Shown one piece after another: positions 8,527-18,170 of a stretch of DNA of 55,770 bases. A model generated the notes under the pieces. The model had not been told where the DNA came from. It saw nothing but the letters and a program-made list of their open reading frames with translations, and ran no database searches. The position numbers were made by a program, and so were the translations under genes. How positions within the stretch are numbered: position 1 is the stretch's first letter; each line of letters begins with the position of its first letter. Origin of the DNA: Candidatus Anaeroferrophillacea bacterium (GTDB lineage Bacteria > Desulfobacterota > Anaeroferrophillalia > Anaeroferrophillales > Anaeroferrophillaceae); contig JAFGAM010000048.1 in the NCBI GenBank assembly GCA_016933675.1, forward strand, positions 1 through 55,770. Reading direction: 5' to 3'.

Positions 8527-9867
8527 TCAGGAGGCACCAGCGGCCGCGTAAACCACCTCGCCGGCAACCACAGTGTACGCCGCCCGGCCCTGCACCCGCC
8601 ACCCCGCGAAGGGGGTGTTGCGGGCTCTGGAACGGAACCTCTCCGGCTCCACCACCCACCGGCACCCCGGGTCGATGACGGTCACATCGGCATCCATCCC
8701 CGGAGCCAGGCTCCCCCGGCCCGCAAGGCCGAGAATCCGTGCCGGCGCGCCGCTGAGACAGTCAACCATCCGGGCAGGGGTCAGAACCCCCTCCCGCACC
8801 AGCGCCAGCACCAGCGGCAGGGCCGTCTCCAGGCCCACCACACCGAAGGGGGCGGATGCAAACTCGACCTCCTTCTCGTTTTGCTCATGGGGCGCGTGAT
8901 CGGTGGCAACGGTGTCGATGACGCCCTCGGCCAGGGCCCGGCGCAGGGCAACGACATCCTCCGGCTCGCGCAGCGGCGGACTCATCTTGGTCCAGGTATT
9001 GAAACGCCGCGGCCAGTTGCGGGCCGCATGAACATCCTCCGGGAAATAATACAGGTCGTGCACCGCCCGGTGATCGAGCATCAGATGGTGCGGGGTCACC
9101 TCGGCGGTCACCGCCACCCCCCGCGCCTTCGCCGCGGCGATGATCGCCACCGCCCCGCGGGTGCCGACATGGGCGATGTGCAGCGGCGCGCCGACATACT
9201 CCGCCACCCGGATGCAGCGATCGATGTCCACCTCTTCGGCGATGGCCGGGATGCCGGGCAGGCCCAGCGACGCCGATACCCGGCCCTCGTGCATCACCCC
9301 GCCGCCGAAGAGCCGGTCGTCCTGGCAGTGACAGATAATCGTCCGCCCGAGGACGGCGGCATACTCGAAGGCATGACGCAGCAGGGCGCTGTCGACCACC
9401 GTTCTGCCGTCATCGGAGAAAGCGGCAACGCCGGCATCGATCATCTCCCCCATGTCCACCAGTTGCTTCCCCGCCAGCCCCCGGGTCACCGCGCCGACGG
9501 GATAGACCCGCACCGGGGCGGTGGCGGCCCGCTCCAGGATAAAACGCGTCACCGCCGCGTGATCGTTCACCGGCACCGTGTTCGCCATGCAGGCCACCCC
9601 GGTAAAACCGCCGGCGGCGGCGGCTTCGGCGCCGGTCCGGATGGTTTCCTTGTATTCCTGGCCCGGCTCCCGCAGGTGGACGTGCATATCGATGGCACCG
9701 GGAATCACCCAGCCGCCGGTAGCGTCAATCTCCCGATCGGCGGCGGCGCCGACGGCTGGCGGCCCGATCTCCGCCACCTTGCCGTCCACCAGCAGCAGGT
9801 CGGTCACTTCGTCGCGGCCGCAGGAAGGATCGATCAGCCGGCCGCCGCGGATCAGCAGTCGCTTCAT
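8527..9867 (-). CDS. pyrC: Dihydroorotase PyrC (class I type)
   Basis: Interconverts carbamoyl aspartate and dihydroorotate, the third pyrimidine step. The 446-residue amidohydrolase has the metal-binding motif [15 protein letters not shown], a further His in IICHCQD and in PLHIAHVGT, and the Asp in VATDHAPH. The length and sequence are those of the bacterial PyrC/AllB-like class I group. It overlaps pyrB by four bases (ATGA), so translation is coupled. The start at 9867 has AGGTTCGCGCTC upstream. All catalytic residues look present, unlike the inactive dihydroorotase homologues that accompany some PyrB proteins. Confidence 0.95.
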   Translation of the reverse strand: MKRLLIRGGRLIDPSCGRDEVTDLLLVDGKVAEIGPPAVGAAADREIDATGGWVIPGAIDMHVHLREPGQEYKETIRTGAEAAAAGGFTGVACMANTVPVNDHAAVTRFILERAATAPVRVYPVGAVTRGLAGKQLVDMGEMIDAGVAAFSDDGRTVVDSALLRHAFEYAAVLGRTIICHCQDDRLFGGGVMHEGRVSASLGLPGIPAIAEEVDIDRCIRVAEYVGAPLHIAHVGTRGAVAIIAAAKARGVAVTAEVTPHHLMLDHRAVHDLYYFPEDVHAARNWPRRFNTWTKMSPPLREPEDVVALRRALAEGVIDTVATDHAPHEQNEKEVEFASAPFGVVGLETALPLVLALVREGVLTPARMVDCLSGAPARILGLAGRGSLAPGMDADVTVIDPGCRWVVEPERFRSRARNTPFAGWRVQGRAAYTVVAGEVVYAAAGAS

Positions 9868-10799
9868 GAGCGCGAACCTCCCAGCAGATAAAGGATGGCC
9901 ATGCGCACCGCGACGCCGTTCTCCACCTGGTCGAGGATCACCGCGCGGCGGCCGTCGGCGACGTCGCCGGCAATCTCCACCCCGCGGTTCATCGGCCCGG
10001 GATGCATGACGACGGCATCGGCGGGGGCACGGGCAAGCCGTTCACGGTTCAGGCCGTAGCGCCGGGCATATTCCTCCAGGGAGGGGAACAGACCGGTCCC
10101 CTGGCGCTCGAGCTGAAGACGCAGCATCATGATGACATCGGCGGTGGCGATGGCATCCTCGGGCCGGGAACAAACCTCGACCTCGCCGAAATCGGCCAAA
10201 TCCCTGGGCATCATGCTCGGCGGCCCGCAGACCCGCGCATGTATCCCCAGCGTCCGACAGGCCCAGAGATTGGAACGCGCCACCCGGCTGTGGGCAATGT
10301 CGCCGATGATCGCCAGTCTCAACCCCTCGAGCCGGCCGCAATGCTGACGCATGGTGAGCAGGTCCAGCAGCGCCTGGGTCGGATGCTCGTGAGCCCCATC
10401 GCCGGCATTGACCACCCCGGCGGCGATGATCCCGGCGACATATTCCGCCGCCCCGGCGCAGGCGTGACGCATGACGACGATATCCGGCGCCATCGCCTGG
10501 AGGTTACGCACCGTGTCGGCCAAAGTTTCCCCCTTGACGACGCTGCTGGTGGAGGCCGAGATGTTCACCGCATCGGCGCTCAGCCGCTTGGCGGCAATCT
10601 CGAAGGAAGTGCGGGTACGGGTACTGGGTTCGTAGAACAGATTGATCACCGTCTGCCCGCGCAGGGACGGCACCTTCTTGATCGGCCGACGGGAGACCTC
10701 CTTGAAGGACTCGGCGGTATCGAGAATCATCACGATCTCGTCCCGACCCAGGTTCCGGATGCCCAGCAGATCCTTGTGGGGAAAAACCGCCTTGATCAT
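9864..10799 (-). CDS. pyrB: Aspartate carbamoyltransferase catalytic subunit PyrB
   Basis: Condenses carbamoyl phosphate with aspartate. The 311 residues include the carbamoyl-phosphate loop [13 protein letters not shown], the SSVVKGETL loop, and [11 protein letters not shown] and HPGPMNRG signatures. No regulatory chain pyrI is present nearby, so the enzyme is probably unregulated by the E. coli mechanism. It overlaps both pyrC and pyrR by four bases. The start ATG 10799 is preceded by AGGAAG in the pyrR end. The gene pair follows the usual pyrR-pyrB-pyrC order. Confidence 0.97.
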   Translation of the reverse strand: MIKAVFPHKDLLGIRNLGRDEIVMILDTAESFKEVSRRPIKKVPSLRGQTVINLFYEPSTRTRTSFEIAAKRLSADAVNISASTSSVVKGETLADTVRNLQAMAPDIVVMRHACAGAAEYVAGIIAAGVVNAGDGAHEHPTQALLDLLTMRQHCGRLEGLRLAIIGDIAHSRVARSNLWACRTLGIHARVCGPPSMMPRDLADFGEVEVCSRPEDAIATADVIMMLRLQLERQGTGLFPSLEEYARRYGLNRERLARAPADAVVMHPGPMNRGVEIAGDVADGRRAVILDQVENGVAVRMAILYLLGGSRS

Positions 10800-11356
10800 A
10801 GATTCGCTTCCTGCCCGCGGGTACCGTATTCCACCATTACCGCATCGAAGCCATCCCGTTCCCCGACCCTCACCTTGACCTTGTCGCGGGGCGAGGAGTG
10901 CACATGGGTACCGACATAATCCGGCCTTATGGGCAGCTCGCGGCCGCCACGGTCGACCAGGACCAGGAGTTGAATCGCCCGCGGCCGGCCGAAATCCATC
11001 AGCCCGTCCAGCGCCGCCCGGACGGTACGGCCGGTGTGGATGACGTCATCCACCAGGATAACCGTCTTCTCCTCCAGGGAGAAGGGAATCTCCGTCCGTT
11101 CCAGCACCGGATTGCCGGCCCCCAACCCGAGATCATCGCGGTACATGGTGATATCGAGGATGCCCAGCGGCAGGGTCACGCCGCTCAGCTCCGCCAGCCG
11201 ACATTGCAGCCGCTCCGCGAGATGGACCCCGCGGCTGCGCACCCCGACGAGGACGAGATTGTCCAGCACCGGGTGGTGTTCGATCACCTCGTGGGCCATG
11301 CGGCCCAGCACCACTTCCAAACCGCGGGCGTCGAGAATCGTCTGATCCGGAGTCAT
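10796..11356 (-). CDS. pyrR: Bifunctional pyr operon regulator / uracil phosphoribosyltransferase PyrR
   Basis: RNA-binding attenuator protein and weak uracil phosphoribosyltransferase. The 186-residue protein has the PRPP loop [19 protein letters not shown], a [14 protein letters not shown] segment, and a C-terminal [10 protein letters not shown]. It stands first in the pyr operon. The gap to the upstream STAS gene is only 25 bases and contains no room for a classical PyrR attenuator, so if PyrR acts by RNA binding here its target should lie elsewhere. No strong ribosome binding site precedes ATG 11356 (CGGAAAACACGCTT). Confidence 0.95.
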   Translation of the reverse strand: MTPDQTILDARGLEVVLGRMAHEVIEHHPVLDNLVLVGVRSRGVHLAERLQCRLAELSGVTLPLGILDITMYRDDLGLGAGNPVLERTEIPFSLEEKTVILVDDVIHTGRTVRAALDGLMDFGRPRAIQLLVLVDRGGRELPIRPDYVGTHVHSSPRDKVKVRVGERDGFDAVMVEYGTRGQEANL

Positions 11357-11381
11357 AAGCGTGTTTTCCGCGATTCACGAT

Positions 11382-11726
11382 TCAGGAAACCGCCGGCACG
11401 TCGGCCAGCGAAGTTTTTACCGGAATTACCTTCTCCATGTGCGTCACCCGCAGCAGGTCGTTTATCGCCTCGTTGGGATTGAGCAGATAGCAGGAGGTAC
11501 CGTACCTGGCGGCGTGCTTGTAGACCGCGAAGATCGCCCCAAGTCCCGACGAATCGATCGCCGGCACCCCGGCGAGATCGATTACCAGCTGCCCGAACGT
11601 CTCTTGATCGAGCTGTTCGACCACCCGGTGCTGGAAATCATCACGGACCAATACCGTGATACTGCCCGCAACCTCCGCTACCAGTCGCCTACCGTAATGC
11701 CGAAAGGTGATATCGAGCTGTTTCAT
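11382..11726 (-). CDS. STAS-domain anti-sigma factor antagonist-like protein
   Basis: A single STAS domain of 114 residues. The phosphorylatable Ser region VPAIDSSGLGAIFAVYKHA is intact, which fits a SpoIIAA/RsbV-like switch protein that binds an anti-sigma kinase. No RsbW-like kinase, phosphatase or sigma factor lies within the window, so the partner must be encoded elsewhere. The start ATG 11726 (MKQLDITFRHYG) has AAGGAG five bases upstream; a longer in-frame reading to 11915 runs through the dispersed repeat and is not believable. It is 25 bases upstream of pyrR and probably in the same transcript. Confidence 0.85.
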   Translation of the reverse strand: MKQLDITFRHYGRRLVAEVAGSITVLVRDDFQHRVVEQLDQETFGQLVIDLAGVPAIDSSGLGAIFAVYKHAARYGTSCYLLNPNEAINDLLRVTHMEKVIPVKTSLADVPAVS

Positions 11727-11780
11727 CAGCACTCCTTCCCCGGCTTCCACCACCGGGTCAGTTGACAATCGTCTCTGCAA

Positions 11781-11855
11781 GGGGCGAGTATCGAGGGACG
11801 AGGGACGAGCAAAGATGGTGCAGCTCTCACCCCTAACCCCTCGACCCTGACCCCT
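11781..11855 (+). repeat. About 70-bp repeat, copy 2 (GACGAGCAAAGATGG family)
   Basis: Contains CGAGGGACGAGCAAAGATGG then TGCAGCTCTCACCCCTAACC and CCTCGACCCTGACCCC. It sits between the STAS gene and the 3' end of lepB, and an inverted copy lies just upstream of lepB (12499-12568), so lepB is bracketed. Confidence 0.85.
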
Positions 11856-12477
11856 AATGGATGATCTGCGCCAGCCGGCGGAAACGTACCTTGTCCAGCA
11901 ACCGCCGGGCCTCACGGTTCCACGACCAGTAGATGATCATCGCCTTGCCCCTGATCTTGCCGTAATCGACGAAACCCCAGAAGCGACTGTCATAGCTGCG
12001 ATCGCGGTTGTCACCCATGACGAAAACGCTTTCCGGCGGCACCGTCACCGGGCCGAAATTGTCTCGCGGCACCTGGTCCACCACATTCGGGGCACGAAAT
12101 ACCGCGTGAGGATTGTCGTAGGGTACGCCATCTATGTATACCTGCTTCTGGCGGATTTCAACCGTTTCGCCCGGCAGGCCGACCACCCGTTTGATGAAGT
12201 CCTTGCGCCCGTCGACGGGATAGCGAAAAACAATGATATCGCCGCGTTCGGGGTGCCGGAAAACGAACAGTTTCTTTTCCGTAAGCGGCACCTGGACGCC
12301 GTAAACAAACTTGTTCACCAGCAGGTGGTCGCCGACCAGCAGGGTCGGTTCCATGGAACCCGACGGAATCTTGAAGGCCTGAACGATGAAGGCCCGAATC
12401 AACAGGGCGATGATGACGGCAATGACGATCGACTCGACCCACTCCCGGATCATCCCGCCGGAACCACGGTTTTTCAT
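11854..12477 (-). CDS. lepB: Signal peptidase I LepB
   Basis: Cleaves signal peptides of secreted proteins at the periplasmic face of the inner membrane. With ATG 12477 it has 207 residues. The N-terminal membrane segment is about residues 15-32. The catalytic Ser is in KIPSGSMEPTL (Ser41) and the general-base Lys in KDFIKRVVGLPGE (Lys96). GDNRDRSYDSRFWG is the conserved late box. AAGGAG stands seven bases upstream of the chosen start. A longer reading to 12621 translates the dispersed repeat and was rejected. It lies downstream of lepA, a common arrangement in which both serve membrane protein biogenesis. Confidence 0.96.
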   Translation of the reverse strand: MKNRGSGGMIREWVESIVIAVIIALLIRAFIVQAFKIPSGSMEPTLLVGDHLLVNKFVYGVQVPLTEKKLFVFRHPERGDIIVFRYPVDGRKDFIKRVVGLPGETVEIRQKQVYIDGVPYDNPHAVFRAPNVVDQVPRDNFGPVTVPPESVFVMGDNRDRSYDSRFWGFVDYGKIRGKAMIIYWSWNREARRLLDKVRFRRLAQIIH

Positions 12478-12498
12478 GTAAACGCTCCTTAAATCATC

Positions 12499-12568
12499 AG
12501 GGGTCAGGGTCGAGGAGCTAGGGGTGAGAACTGCACCATCTTTGCTCGCCCCTCGACACTCGCCCCTT
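12499..12568 (-). repeat. About 70-bp repeat, copy 3 (inverted, upstream of lepB)
   Basis: On the minus strand it reads CGAGGGGCGAGCAAAGATGG then TGCAGTTCTCACCCCTAGCT and CCTCGACCCTGACCCC, nearly identical to the copy at 11781-11855 but in the opposite orientation. Confidence 0.85.
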
Positions 12569-12610
12569 TCAGATTCAGAATTCAGAACCCGGAAGTCGGA
12601 AGACGACAGA

Positions 12611-12690
12611 AACGCAACCACTGCCGGAATGCGCCGCCAGGGGGCTGCACCATAACGAAGAAGACGGCCTGGTTACGATGCCTTCGGAAT
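12611..12690 (+). repeat. Dispersed intergenic repeat, longer copy
   Basis: Both halves of the family are visible: ACGCAACCACTGCCGGAATG-type start and then ATAACGAAGAAGACGGCCTG followed by GTTACGATGCC. Compare 52816-52870 and 52937-52977, where the halves are separate. Confidence 0.65.
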
Positions 12691-12789
12691 ATGGCGGACA
12701 CCACGAATCCGGTGCGGAGGCACGGCGCGCCGTACCCGTACGTCATCGCCGGTCGCCGGCATTCTGGCTTTTGAGTTCCGTCTCCTGAT

Positions 12790-14595
12790 TCACGATTCCC
12801 GGTGCAGCATGGCCAGAAACGCATCCTGCGGCAGATCCACCTTGCCGATGCGCTTCATCCGCTTCTTGCCGGCCTTCTGCTTTTCCAACAGCTTCCGTTT
12901 GCGGGTGATGTCGCCGCCGTAGCACTTGGCGGTAACATTCTTGCGCAGCGCCTTGACCGTGGTACGGGCGATGATCCGGGTACCCACCGCCGCCTGAATG
13001 GCAACCTCGAACATCTGCCGCGGTATCAGTTCCTTCATCTTCACCGCCATCTCCTGGCCGCGATCGAAGGACTTGGATTCGTGGACAATCAGCGACAGGG
13101 CGTCCACCAGGTCACCGTTGACCAGAATATCCAGCTTCACCAGCCGGTCCACCCGATGGCCGGCAGGTTCGTAGTCGAAGGAGGCATAACCACGGGTGAT
13201 GGACTTCAACTGGTCGTAGAAATCCAGCACGATCTCATTGAGCGGCAGCTCGTATTCCAGCATCACCCGGGTCTCGTCGAGGTAGGTCATGTTGCGCTGA
13301 ATGCCGCGGCGCTCGTCACAGAGCTTCATGATATTGCCGATATACTCCTTCGGCACGTGGATGGTCGCCCGAACCACCGGCTCGGCGATGGACTCCACCG
13401 CCTGCACCGGCGGCAGCTTGCTGGGATTGTCGATCTCCAACAGGGTACCGTCCTTGAGCGTGACCCGGTAGACCACCGTCGGCGCGGTGGTGATGAGATC
13501 GAGATCGTATTCCCGCTCCAGGCGCTCCTGGACGATCTCCATGTGCAGCAGGCCGAGAAACCCGCAGCGGAATCCAAAACCCAGGGCAACAGAGGTTTCC
13601 GGCAGATACTGAAACGAGGCGTCGTTGAGGCTGAGCTTCGACAGGGCGTCGCGCAGCGGCTCGTAGTCCACCGAGTCCACCGGGTAGAGGCCGCTGAAGA
13701 CCATCGGCTTCACTTCCTTGAAGCCGGGACAGGGCACGGCAGCGGGACGTTTCACCCCGGTAATGGTGTCGCCCACCCGGCAGTCGGCCACGTCCTTGAC
13801 CCCGGCAATGACAAAACCCACCTCACCGGCGGCAAGTTCGTCCACGTCCACGGTCAGCGGTGTCTTGATCCCCAGACGCTGGACCTCGTACTCCTTGCCG
13901 ACGGCCATCATGCGTACCTGCATCCCGGTGCGGATGGTGCCTTCGAACACCCGCACCAGCGCCACCACCCCCTGGTAGGAATCGTACCAGGAGTCGAAGA
14001 TCATCGCCTTCAGCGGCGCCTCGCGGTCGCCCCGCGGCGGCGAGATGCGATCGACAACGGCCTGAAGCAATTCGGGCACCCCAAGACCGGTCTTGGCACT
14101 CACCGGCAGACAGTCGTCCGCCGGCAGACCGATAATATCGGCGATCTGGCGCTTGACGCGCTCGGGCTCGGCCACCGGCAGGTCGATCTTGTTGAGCACC
14201 GGGATGATCTCCAGATCCTGGTCGATGGCATGGTAGACATTGGCCAGGGTCTGGGCCTCGATTCCCTGGGCGGCATCGACCACCAGCACGGCGCCCTCGG
14301 TGGCCGCCAGGCTGCGCGACACCTCGTAGGCGAAATCCACGTGCCCGGGCGTATCGATGAGGTTCAGCTGATAGTCGCCGCCGTCCGCCGCCCGGAAGAC
14401 GATGCGCACCGCCTGGGCCTTGATGGTGATCCCGCGCTCCCGCTCCAGATCCATGGAATCAAGGACCTGCTCCTTCATGTCCCGGGAGCTGAGGGCACCG
14501 GTCAGTTCCAGCAGCCGGTCAGCCAGGGTCGATTTGCCATGGTCGATATGGGCAATGATGGAAAAATTTCTGATCTGTTCACGTCTGGTGGACAT
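12790..14595 (-). CDS. lepA: Elongation factor 4 LepA
   Basis: Ribosome-associated GTPase that affects translocation and assembly under ionic stress. With ATG 14595 ([14 protein letters not shown]) it has 601 residues, the family norm. G1 is [11 protein letters not shown]2/G3 [14 protein letters not shown] and DTPGHVDF, G4 NKIDLP, G5 SAKTG. The unique LepA C-terminus [20 protein letters not shown] is intact, ending MLHRES. GGAGGGCA lies directly before the start. A longer reading to 14712 begins inside repeats and adds residues foreign to the family. It is upstream of lepB, separated by 312 bases of repeats. Confidence 0.98.
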   Translation of the reverse strand: MSTRREQIRNFSIIAHIDHGKSTLADRLLELTGALSSRDMKEQVLDSMDLERERGITIKAQAVRIVFRAADGGDYQLNLIDTPGHVDFAYEVSRSLAATEGAVLVVDAAQGIEAQTLANVYHAIDQDLEIIPVLNKIDLPVAEPERVKRQIADIIGLPADDCLPVSAKTGLGVPELLQAVVDRISPPRGDREAPLKAMIFDSWYDSYQGVVALVRVFEGTIRTGMQVRMMAVGKEYEVQRLGIKTPLTVDVDELAAGEVGFVIAGVKDVADCRVGDTITGVKRPAAVPCPGFKEVKPMVFSGLYPVDSVDYEPLRDALSKLSLNDASFQYLPETSVALGFGFRCGFLGLLHMEIVQERLEREYDLDLITTAPTVVYRVTLKDGTLLEIDNPSKLPPVQAVESIAEPVVRATIHVPKEYIGNIMKLCDERRGIQRNMTYLDETRVMLEYELPLNEIVLDFYDQLKSITRGYASFDYEPAGHRVDRLVKLDILVNGDLVDALSLIVHESKSFDRGQEMAVKMKELIPRQMFEVAIQAAVGTRIIARTTVKALRKNVTAKCYGGDITRKRKLLEKQKAGKKRMKRIGKVDLPQDAFLAMLHRES

Positions 14596-14743
14596 TGCCC
14601 TCCGGAATTCCGCATCGCGGCCTTCGGGCCGCGTCAACACAACATTCAATGACTTCACCCTGGCGAACACACTTCGCCAAGAAAAACATCCGGGCTCTCC
14701 CCGGCGGCCCATGCTCTTCTTCGCCCGGCAAGTCGTGTTTAAC

Positions 14744-14764
14744 GGGCGGGTTTCAAACCCGCCC
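14744..14764. repeat. Palindrome GGGCGGGTTT-C-AAACCCGCCC
   Basis: 21 bases with a single central base, followed by CTCC. Same arms as the palindromes at 8299 and 33651 but with a GGGTTT/AAACCC core. Confidence 0.8.
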
Positions 14765-14837
14765 CTCCGCCTGCGGCCGGCGCCCCCTCACCAGGCAGGG
14801 AAGCCGATGCAGGGGCACGGCACGGCGCGGCGCGCCC

Positions 14838-14897
14838 TTACGGTGCCATCCTTTTGCGCCCCATTTCGGCAGTGCAGGGGCACGGCGCGCCGTACCC
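14838..14897 (-). repeat. Dispersed repeat copy fused to a GGCACGGCGCGCCGTACCC palindrome
   Basis: 14838-14876 on the minus strand reads CTGCCGAAATGGGGCGCAAA followed by AGGATGGCACCGTAAG, the right half of the 50-60 bp dispersed family. The palindrome at 14877-14897 abuts it directly. Confidence 0.7.
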
Positions 14898-15016
14898 GTA
14901 CCATCTGGTGGCCGGCATGATCATGGCCGCCCGACTTCCCGCTCAGCGGGGTGAGCAAGGTGCAATTCCGCTTGCATCCCGGCAAAAATTCCCGGCAGGC
15001 GGAACACAGGAACCCG

Positions 15017-15058
15017 ACTCCTGAATCCTGAATTCCGACTCCTGAATCCTGAATCCGA
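15017..15058. repeat. CTGAATCC/CTGAATTCCGA degenerate tandem tract
   Basis: Five to six back-to-back units of CTGAATCC, CTGAATTC or GACTCCTG. Related tracts occur at 6155, 8115, 12568, 12763, 20522, 26560 and 33133, mostly close to gene starts. Confidence 0.7.
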
Positions 15059-15093
15059 GCACCAGGAGGATGGTTCCATTACCAGTACCCGGG

Positions 15094-15924
15094 TCACCGG
15101 GAAACAATCATTGTCTGCAGACCTTCACGATCCGCCAGCCGGCGGCGAAGCACCTCGGCAGCCTCCCGGCTGGCGATGCCGGTAATCCGCACCCGGTACC
15201 AGGTCCCCTTGCCGGGGATGTCCGCCGATTCCACCACCACGGGAGCATAGCCGGCGGTCTCCAGCCGCTGGCGCAGCAGCCGGGCCGCGCCCTCGCGGGA
15301 AAACGACCCCGCCTGGAGGATAATCGTTCCCGCGGCCGGTGCCGTTTCCGGCGCCGGTTGCGCTTGTCGGGACGATTCATGTATCGCTCCGGCCGGCGGC
15401 GGCGTTACCGCTGCTGCCGGTCCCGTCCCCGTCAAGGTTTCCGCCCCGGCAGCGGTTTGCGCCGACCCCGGCTGACGCTTCTTCTCGACCGAGGACTTCT
15501 TCTCACCCCCCTCGGGGGCCATCACCGGCAAACTCACCGGCGGCTGCTGAGCGGCGGTCAGAGAGGTATAGAAGGTCAGCTGCACATCCTTATCCGGCGG
15601 CGCAGGATCCGCCGCGGCACGATCCGCCGGCGAAGATTTCGGTTCTTCCGCGTTACCGTCCGCCGTCGACGACAGTTCGGATACCACGGTACCGTCCACC
15701 GCCGGGGCCTGCGGTTCCGGCGTCGCGGTGCCGTCCGCCGCCGGCAGATCGGCGACCTGAATCACCTCCCGGGCCCCCGGCTCGGACCCCGCTGCCGGGG
15801 ATTCCGCCACCGCCGTCTGCGCCGGCCGTGAATGCCGCTCCAGAGCTCGTCCCACCATGATGCCGGCGACAAAAATAACCACCCCAAGCACACCGATGAC
15901 AACGATATTTCTAAGTTGCAGCAT
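15094..15924 (-). CDS. SPOR-domain membrane protein
   Basis: A 276-residue bitopic protein: a membrane segment at about residues 6-24 (IVVIGVLGVVIFVAGIMVG), a long low-complexity Pro/Ala/Glu linker, and a C-terminal SPOR domain of about 70 residues starting QAGSFSREGAARLLRQRLE. SPOR domains bind denuded peptidoglycan glycans at the division septum, so a role in cell division or wall remodelling is likely. The ATG at 15924 has GGAGG four bases upstream. The longer reading to 16104 overlaps argS and was rejected. It follows argS by 13 bases, an arrangement common in this bacterial group; co-transcription is likely. Confidence 0.88.
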   Translation of the reverse strand: MLQLRNIVVIGVLGVVIFVAGIMVGRALERHSRPAQTAVAESPAAGSEPGAREVIQVADLPAADGTATPEPQAPAVDGTVVSELSSTADGNAEEPKSSPADRAAADPAPPDKDVQLTFYTSLTAAQQPPVSLPVMAPEGGEKKSSVEKKRQPGSAQTAAGAETLTGTGPAAAVTPPPAGAIHESSRQAQPAPETAPAAGTIILQAGSFSREGAARLLRQRLETAGYAPVVVESADIPGKGTWYRVRITGIASREAAEVLRRRLADREGLQTMIVSR

Positions 15925-15937
15925 GTCGCCTCCCCCG

Positions 15938-17599
15938 CTACATGGATTCCGGAGCATCCACCCCGAGAAGCTCCAGTCCGGACTGTAGGATGTTCCGCAC
16001 CGCCTGGACCAGCACCAGCCGGGCGGCGGTAACCGCTCCGTCCTCGGATACCACCCGGTGACGATTATAATACGAATGGAACAGGGCCGCCAGCTCGGAA
16101 ACATAGTAGCTGACCCGGTGAGGCTCGAAGACCGCAGCCGCGGTTTCCACCACCACCGGAAAAGCGTCGAGCTTGCGGATCAACTCCAGTTCTTCCTCGA
16201 GGTGCAGTGAAGACAGGTCAAAGGCCGCCGTCTGAGGAATGGCGACCCCTTTCTCCGCCGCTGTCCGCAGGATACTGCAGATGCGTGCGTGGGCATACTG
16301 GACGTAGTATACCGGGTTTTCATTGCTCTGTGATTTGGCCAGCTCGAGATCGAAATCCAGGTGACTGTCAGGTCGGCGCATGAGGAAGAAAAAACGCGCG
16401 GCATCCTTGCCGACCTCGTCGATAACCTCACGCAGGGTAACAAACTGCCCCGCCCGGGTCGACATCGCCACCGGCTGCTCGCCGCGCATCAGGCTCACCA
16501 GTTGCACGAGGATGACCACGAAGCGCGCCGAATCGATGCCGACCGCCTGCAACGCCGCCGCCAACCGGGGCACATAGCCGTGGTGATCGGCGCCCCAGAC
16601 ATCCACCATGACATCGAAACCACGTTCGTCCTTGTCCCGATGATAGGCAATATCCGAGGCGAAATAGGTCTTGACGCCGTTGCTGCGCACCACCACCCGA
16701 TCCTTCTCATCACCCATCCGGCTGGCGGGGAACCACAGCGCACCATCCTGTTCGTACAACTGACCACGCTCCCGGAGCTCGGCGATCAGGCGATCGACCC
16801 GACCGTCCTCGAAGAGTTGTTTTTCACTGGTCCAGTTGTCGAAGCGGATACCGAAGGCCGCCAGGTCGTCGCTGATGCCGTCGAGGATCAGGCGGCCGGC
16901 ATACTCGGTGAACAGCGGCAGCGAAGCGTCGGGGTCGGTGGGATCGACCAGTTCGGTCCCGCGCTCCTCCCGCAGCCGGCGGGCCAGATCGACGAGATAT
17001 TCACCCTGATAGTAGGTTTCAGGGTAGGACTCGTTGATTTCACCCGCCAGTTCGAGGTAGCGCCGCTGGAGCGAACGCCCGAGGGTTTCCATCTGGTTGC
17101 CGGCATCGTTGATGTAATATTCGCTGATCACGGTATAGCCGGCCTTGCGCAGGATACGCACCAGGGAATCGCCCACCGCCGCACCGCGGCCATGACCGAT
17201 GTGGAGCGGCCCGGTGGGATTGGCGCTGACAAATTCGACCATCACCCGCCGGCCGCGGCCGCCCTCGTCCTCGCCCCAGCGCGTCCCGCGCTGAAAGATC
17301 CGCCGCAACTGCCCGGTCCAGGCGGACGGCGGCAGAGTGATATTGATGAACCCCGGCCCGGCGACATCGACCGCGGCGATATCCTCCCGTTCACCGAGCA
17401 TCGCCGCCAGTTCGACGGCGATATCGCGGGGGTTACGCTTCAGCACCCGCGCCAGCTGCATGGCGATGTTGCTGGCGAAATCACCGAACTGCCGGTCACG
17501 GGGCGGCTCGACAACCACCTCCGGCAGGATATCGGCGGCAACATCGGCGGCCAGGTGACCAACCGCTTCTTCGAGGCAGGTTCTGATCAGATTTCTCAT
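15938..17599 (-). CDS. argS: Arginyl-tRNA synthetase
   Basis: Charges tRNA-Arg. The 553-residue class I synthetase has the N-terminal Add-1 domain, the signature FVSANPTGPLHIGHGRGAAVGD containing HIGH, and an anticodon-binding DALR domain at the C-terminus (HRVSYYVSELAALFHSYYN). The KMSKS loop reads AMSTRAGQFVTL, a variant that occurs in ArgRS where KMSK is often degenerate. ATG 17599 (MRNLIRTCLEEAV) is preferred to GTG 17605, though neither has a strong ribosome binding site; upstream in-frame sequence to 17680 lies in a dispersed repeat. The gene precedes the SPOR gene. Confidence 0.96.
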   Translation of the reverse strand: MRNLIRTCLEEAVGHLAADVAADILPEVVVEPPRDRQFGDFASNIAMQLARVLKRNPRDIAVELAAMLGEREDIAAVDVAGPGFINITLPPSAWTGQLRRIFQRGTRWGEDEGGRGRRVMVEFVSANPTGPLHIGHGRGAAVGDSLVRILRKAGYTVISEYYINDAGNQMETLGRSLQRRYLELAGEINESYPETYYQGEYLVDLARRLREERGTELVDPTDPDASLPLFTEYAGRLILDGISDDLAAFGIRFDNWTSEKQLFEDGRVDRLIAELRERGQLYEQDGALWFPASRMGDEKDRVVVRSNGVKTYFASDIAYHRDKDERGFDVMVDVWGADHHGYVPRLAAALQAVGIDSARFVVILVQLVSLMRGEQPVAMSTRAGQFVTLREVIDEVGKDAARFFFLMRRPDSHLDFDLELAKSQSNENPVYYVQYAHARICSILRTAAEKGVAIPQTAAFDLSSLHLEEELELIRKLDAFPVVVETAAAVFEPHRVSYYVSELAALFHSYYNRHRVVSEDGAVTAARLVLVQAVRNILQSGLELLGVDAPESM

Positions 17600-17611
17600 A
17601 TGCACCCAGGT

Positions 17612-17655
17612 TCGATGGCTTCGAAACAACCCCATCTTCATCGTTGCGCTGCAAG
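17612..17655 (-). repeat. Dispersed intergenic repeat (AACGATGAAGATGGGGTTGT half)
   Basis: The minus strand reads CAACGATGAAGATGGGGTTG then TTTCGAAGCCATCG. It lies just upstream of the argS start, which the repeat nearly touches. Confidence 0.75.
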
Positions 17656-17843
17656 TCGAGTCACGGCGGCGTACGTCCACGTACGCCTTTCCTCAACTTT
17701 GATGATTTCGCCAAAAGCCTGTTCTGAACATGTAGCGTCATTGCCGCAAAAGCGGAAATTCAATAGATCCAATCATTGCGGGATTCCCACCGGCGCTGAT
17801 TTGAATTATTGCGCGGCCATCATCTGTCGTACGCCGCGAATCC

Positions 17844-17908
17844 GGAACGGTTGCGGTGCCATCCCGTTTTGCCGCGTACCGGCAATGGTTACGGTTTCGT
17901 CAGGCCTG
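17844..17908 (-). repeat. Dispersed intergenic repeat, long copy
   Basis: The minus strand from 17908 begins CAGGCCTGACGAAACCGTAA and ends AAAACGGGATGGCACCGC. It matches 33211-33270 along about 60 bases, with the same CAGGCCTGA(T/C)GAAACCGTAAC opening and ACGGGATGGCACCG close. Confidence 0.85.
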
Positions 17909-18170
17909 AATGGCCTCATCATCAGGATTTATTACCTGGGCGGCGCCCCCGGTCAGCGTCGTCATCGTCATCCCCGCTACGGGGAAGACTGACATCCCGG
18001 CAGAAATCCGGACAGCGGACCTCCCCGAGCGGCAGGCTGAATTTCTTCCGGCAGCTTTCCCGCCAGGCACAGACAACGCACAGACTTTTGGCATCTATTC
18101 CCATGGGCACCCGCGTGCGGCACGCATCCCGGCCACGACTCCACGACCGGGAACGACGGTCGCCGGTCAC

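Larger units (their letters stand above)
12478..12789. other. Intergenic region lepB / lepA, packed with repeats
   Basis: 312 bases. From 12499: the inverted copy of the GACGAGCAAAGATGG repeat, a CTGAATTCTGAATCTG-type tract (12568-12605, minus sense), the dispersed 50-60 bp repeat (12611-12690), a GGCACGGCGCGCCGTACCC palindrome (12719-12737), and a second CTGATTC-type tract (12763-12803) running into the lepA 3' end. No gene seen. Confidence 0.75.
14596..15093. other. Intergenic region lepA / SPOR gene, repeat-rich
   Basis: 498 bases with no credible gene. It contains a 21-bp palindrome (14744-14764), a degenerate GGGGCACGGCACGGCGCGGCGCGCCC block (14817-14836), a dispersed-repeat copy (14838-14876, minus), a GGGGCACGGCGCGCCGTACCC palindrome (14877-14897) and a tract of CTGAATCC/CTGAATTCC units (15017-15058). 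Confidence 0.7.

Noticed and set aside
11357-11381. PyrR attenuator leader upstream of pyrR
   Set aside because: Only 25 bases separate pyrR from the STAS gene stop, too short for an anti-antiterminator and terminator pair.
12802-14652. Long plus-strand ORF (616 codons) antisense to lepA
   Set aside because: Shadow of lepA, caused by high GC content; no start with a ribosome binding site and no domain.
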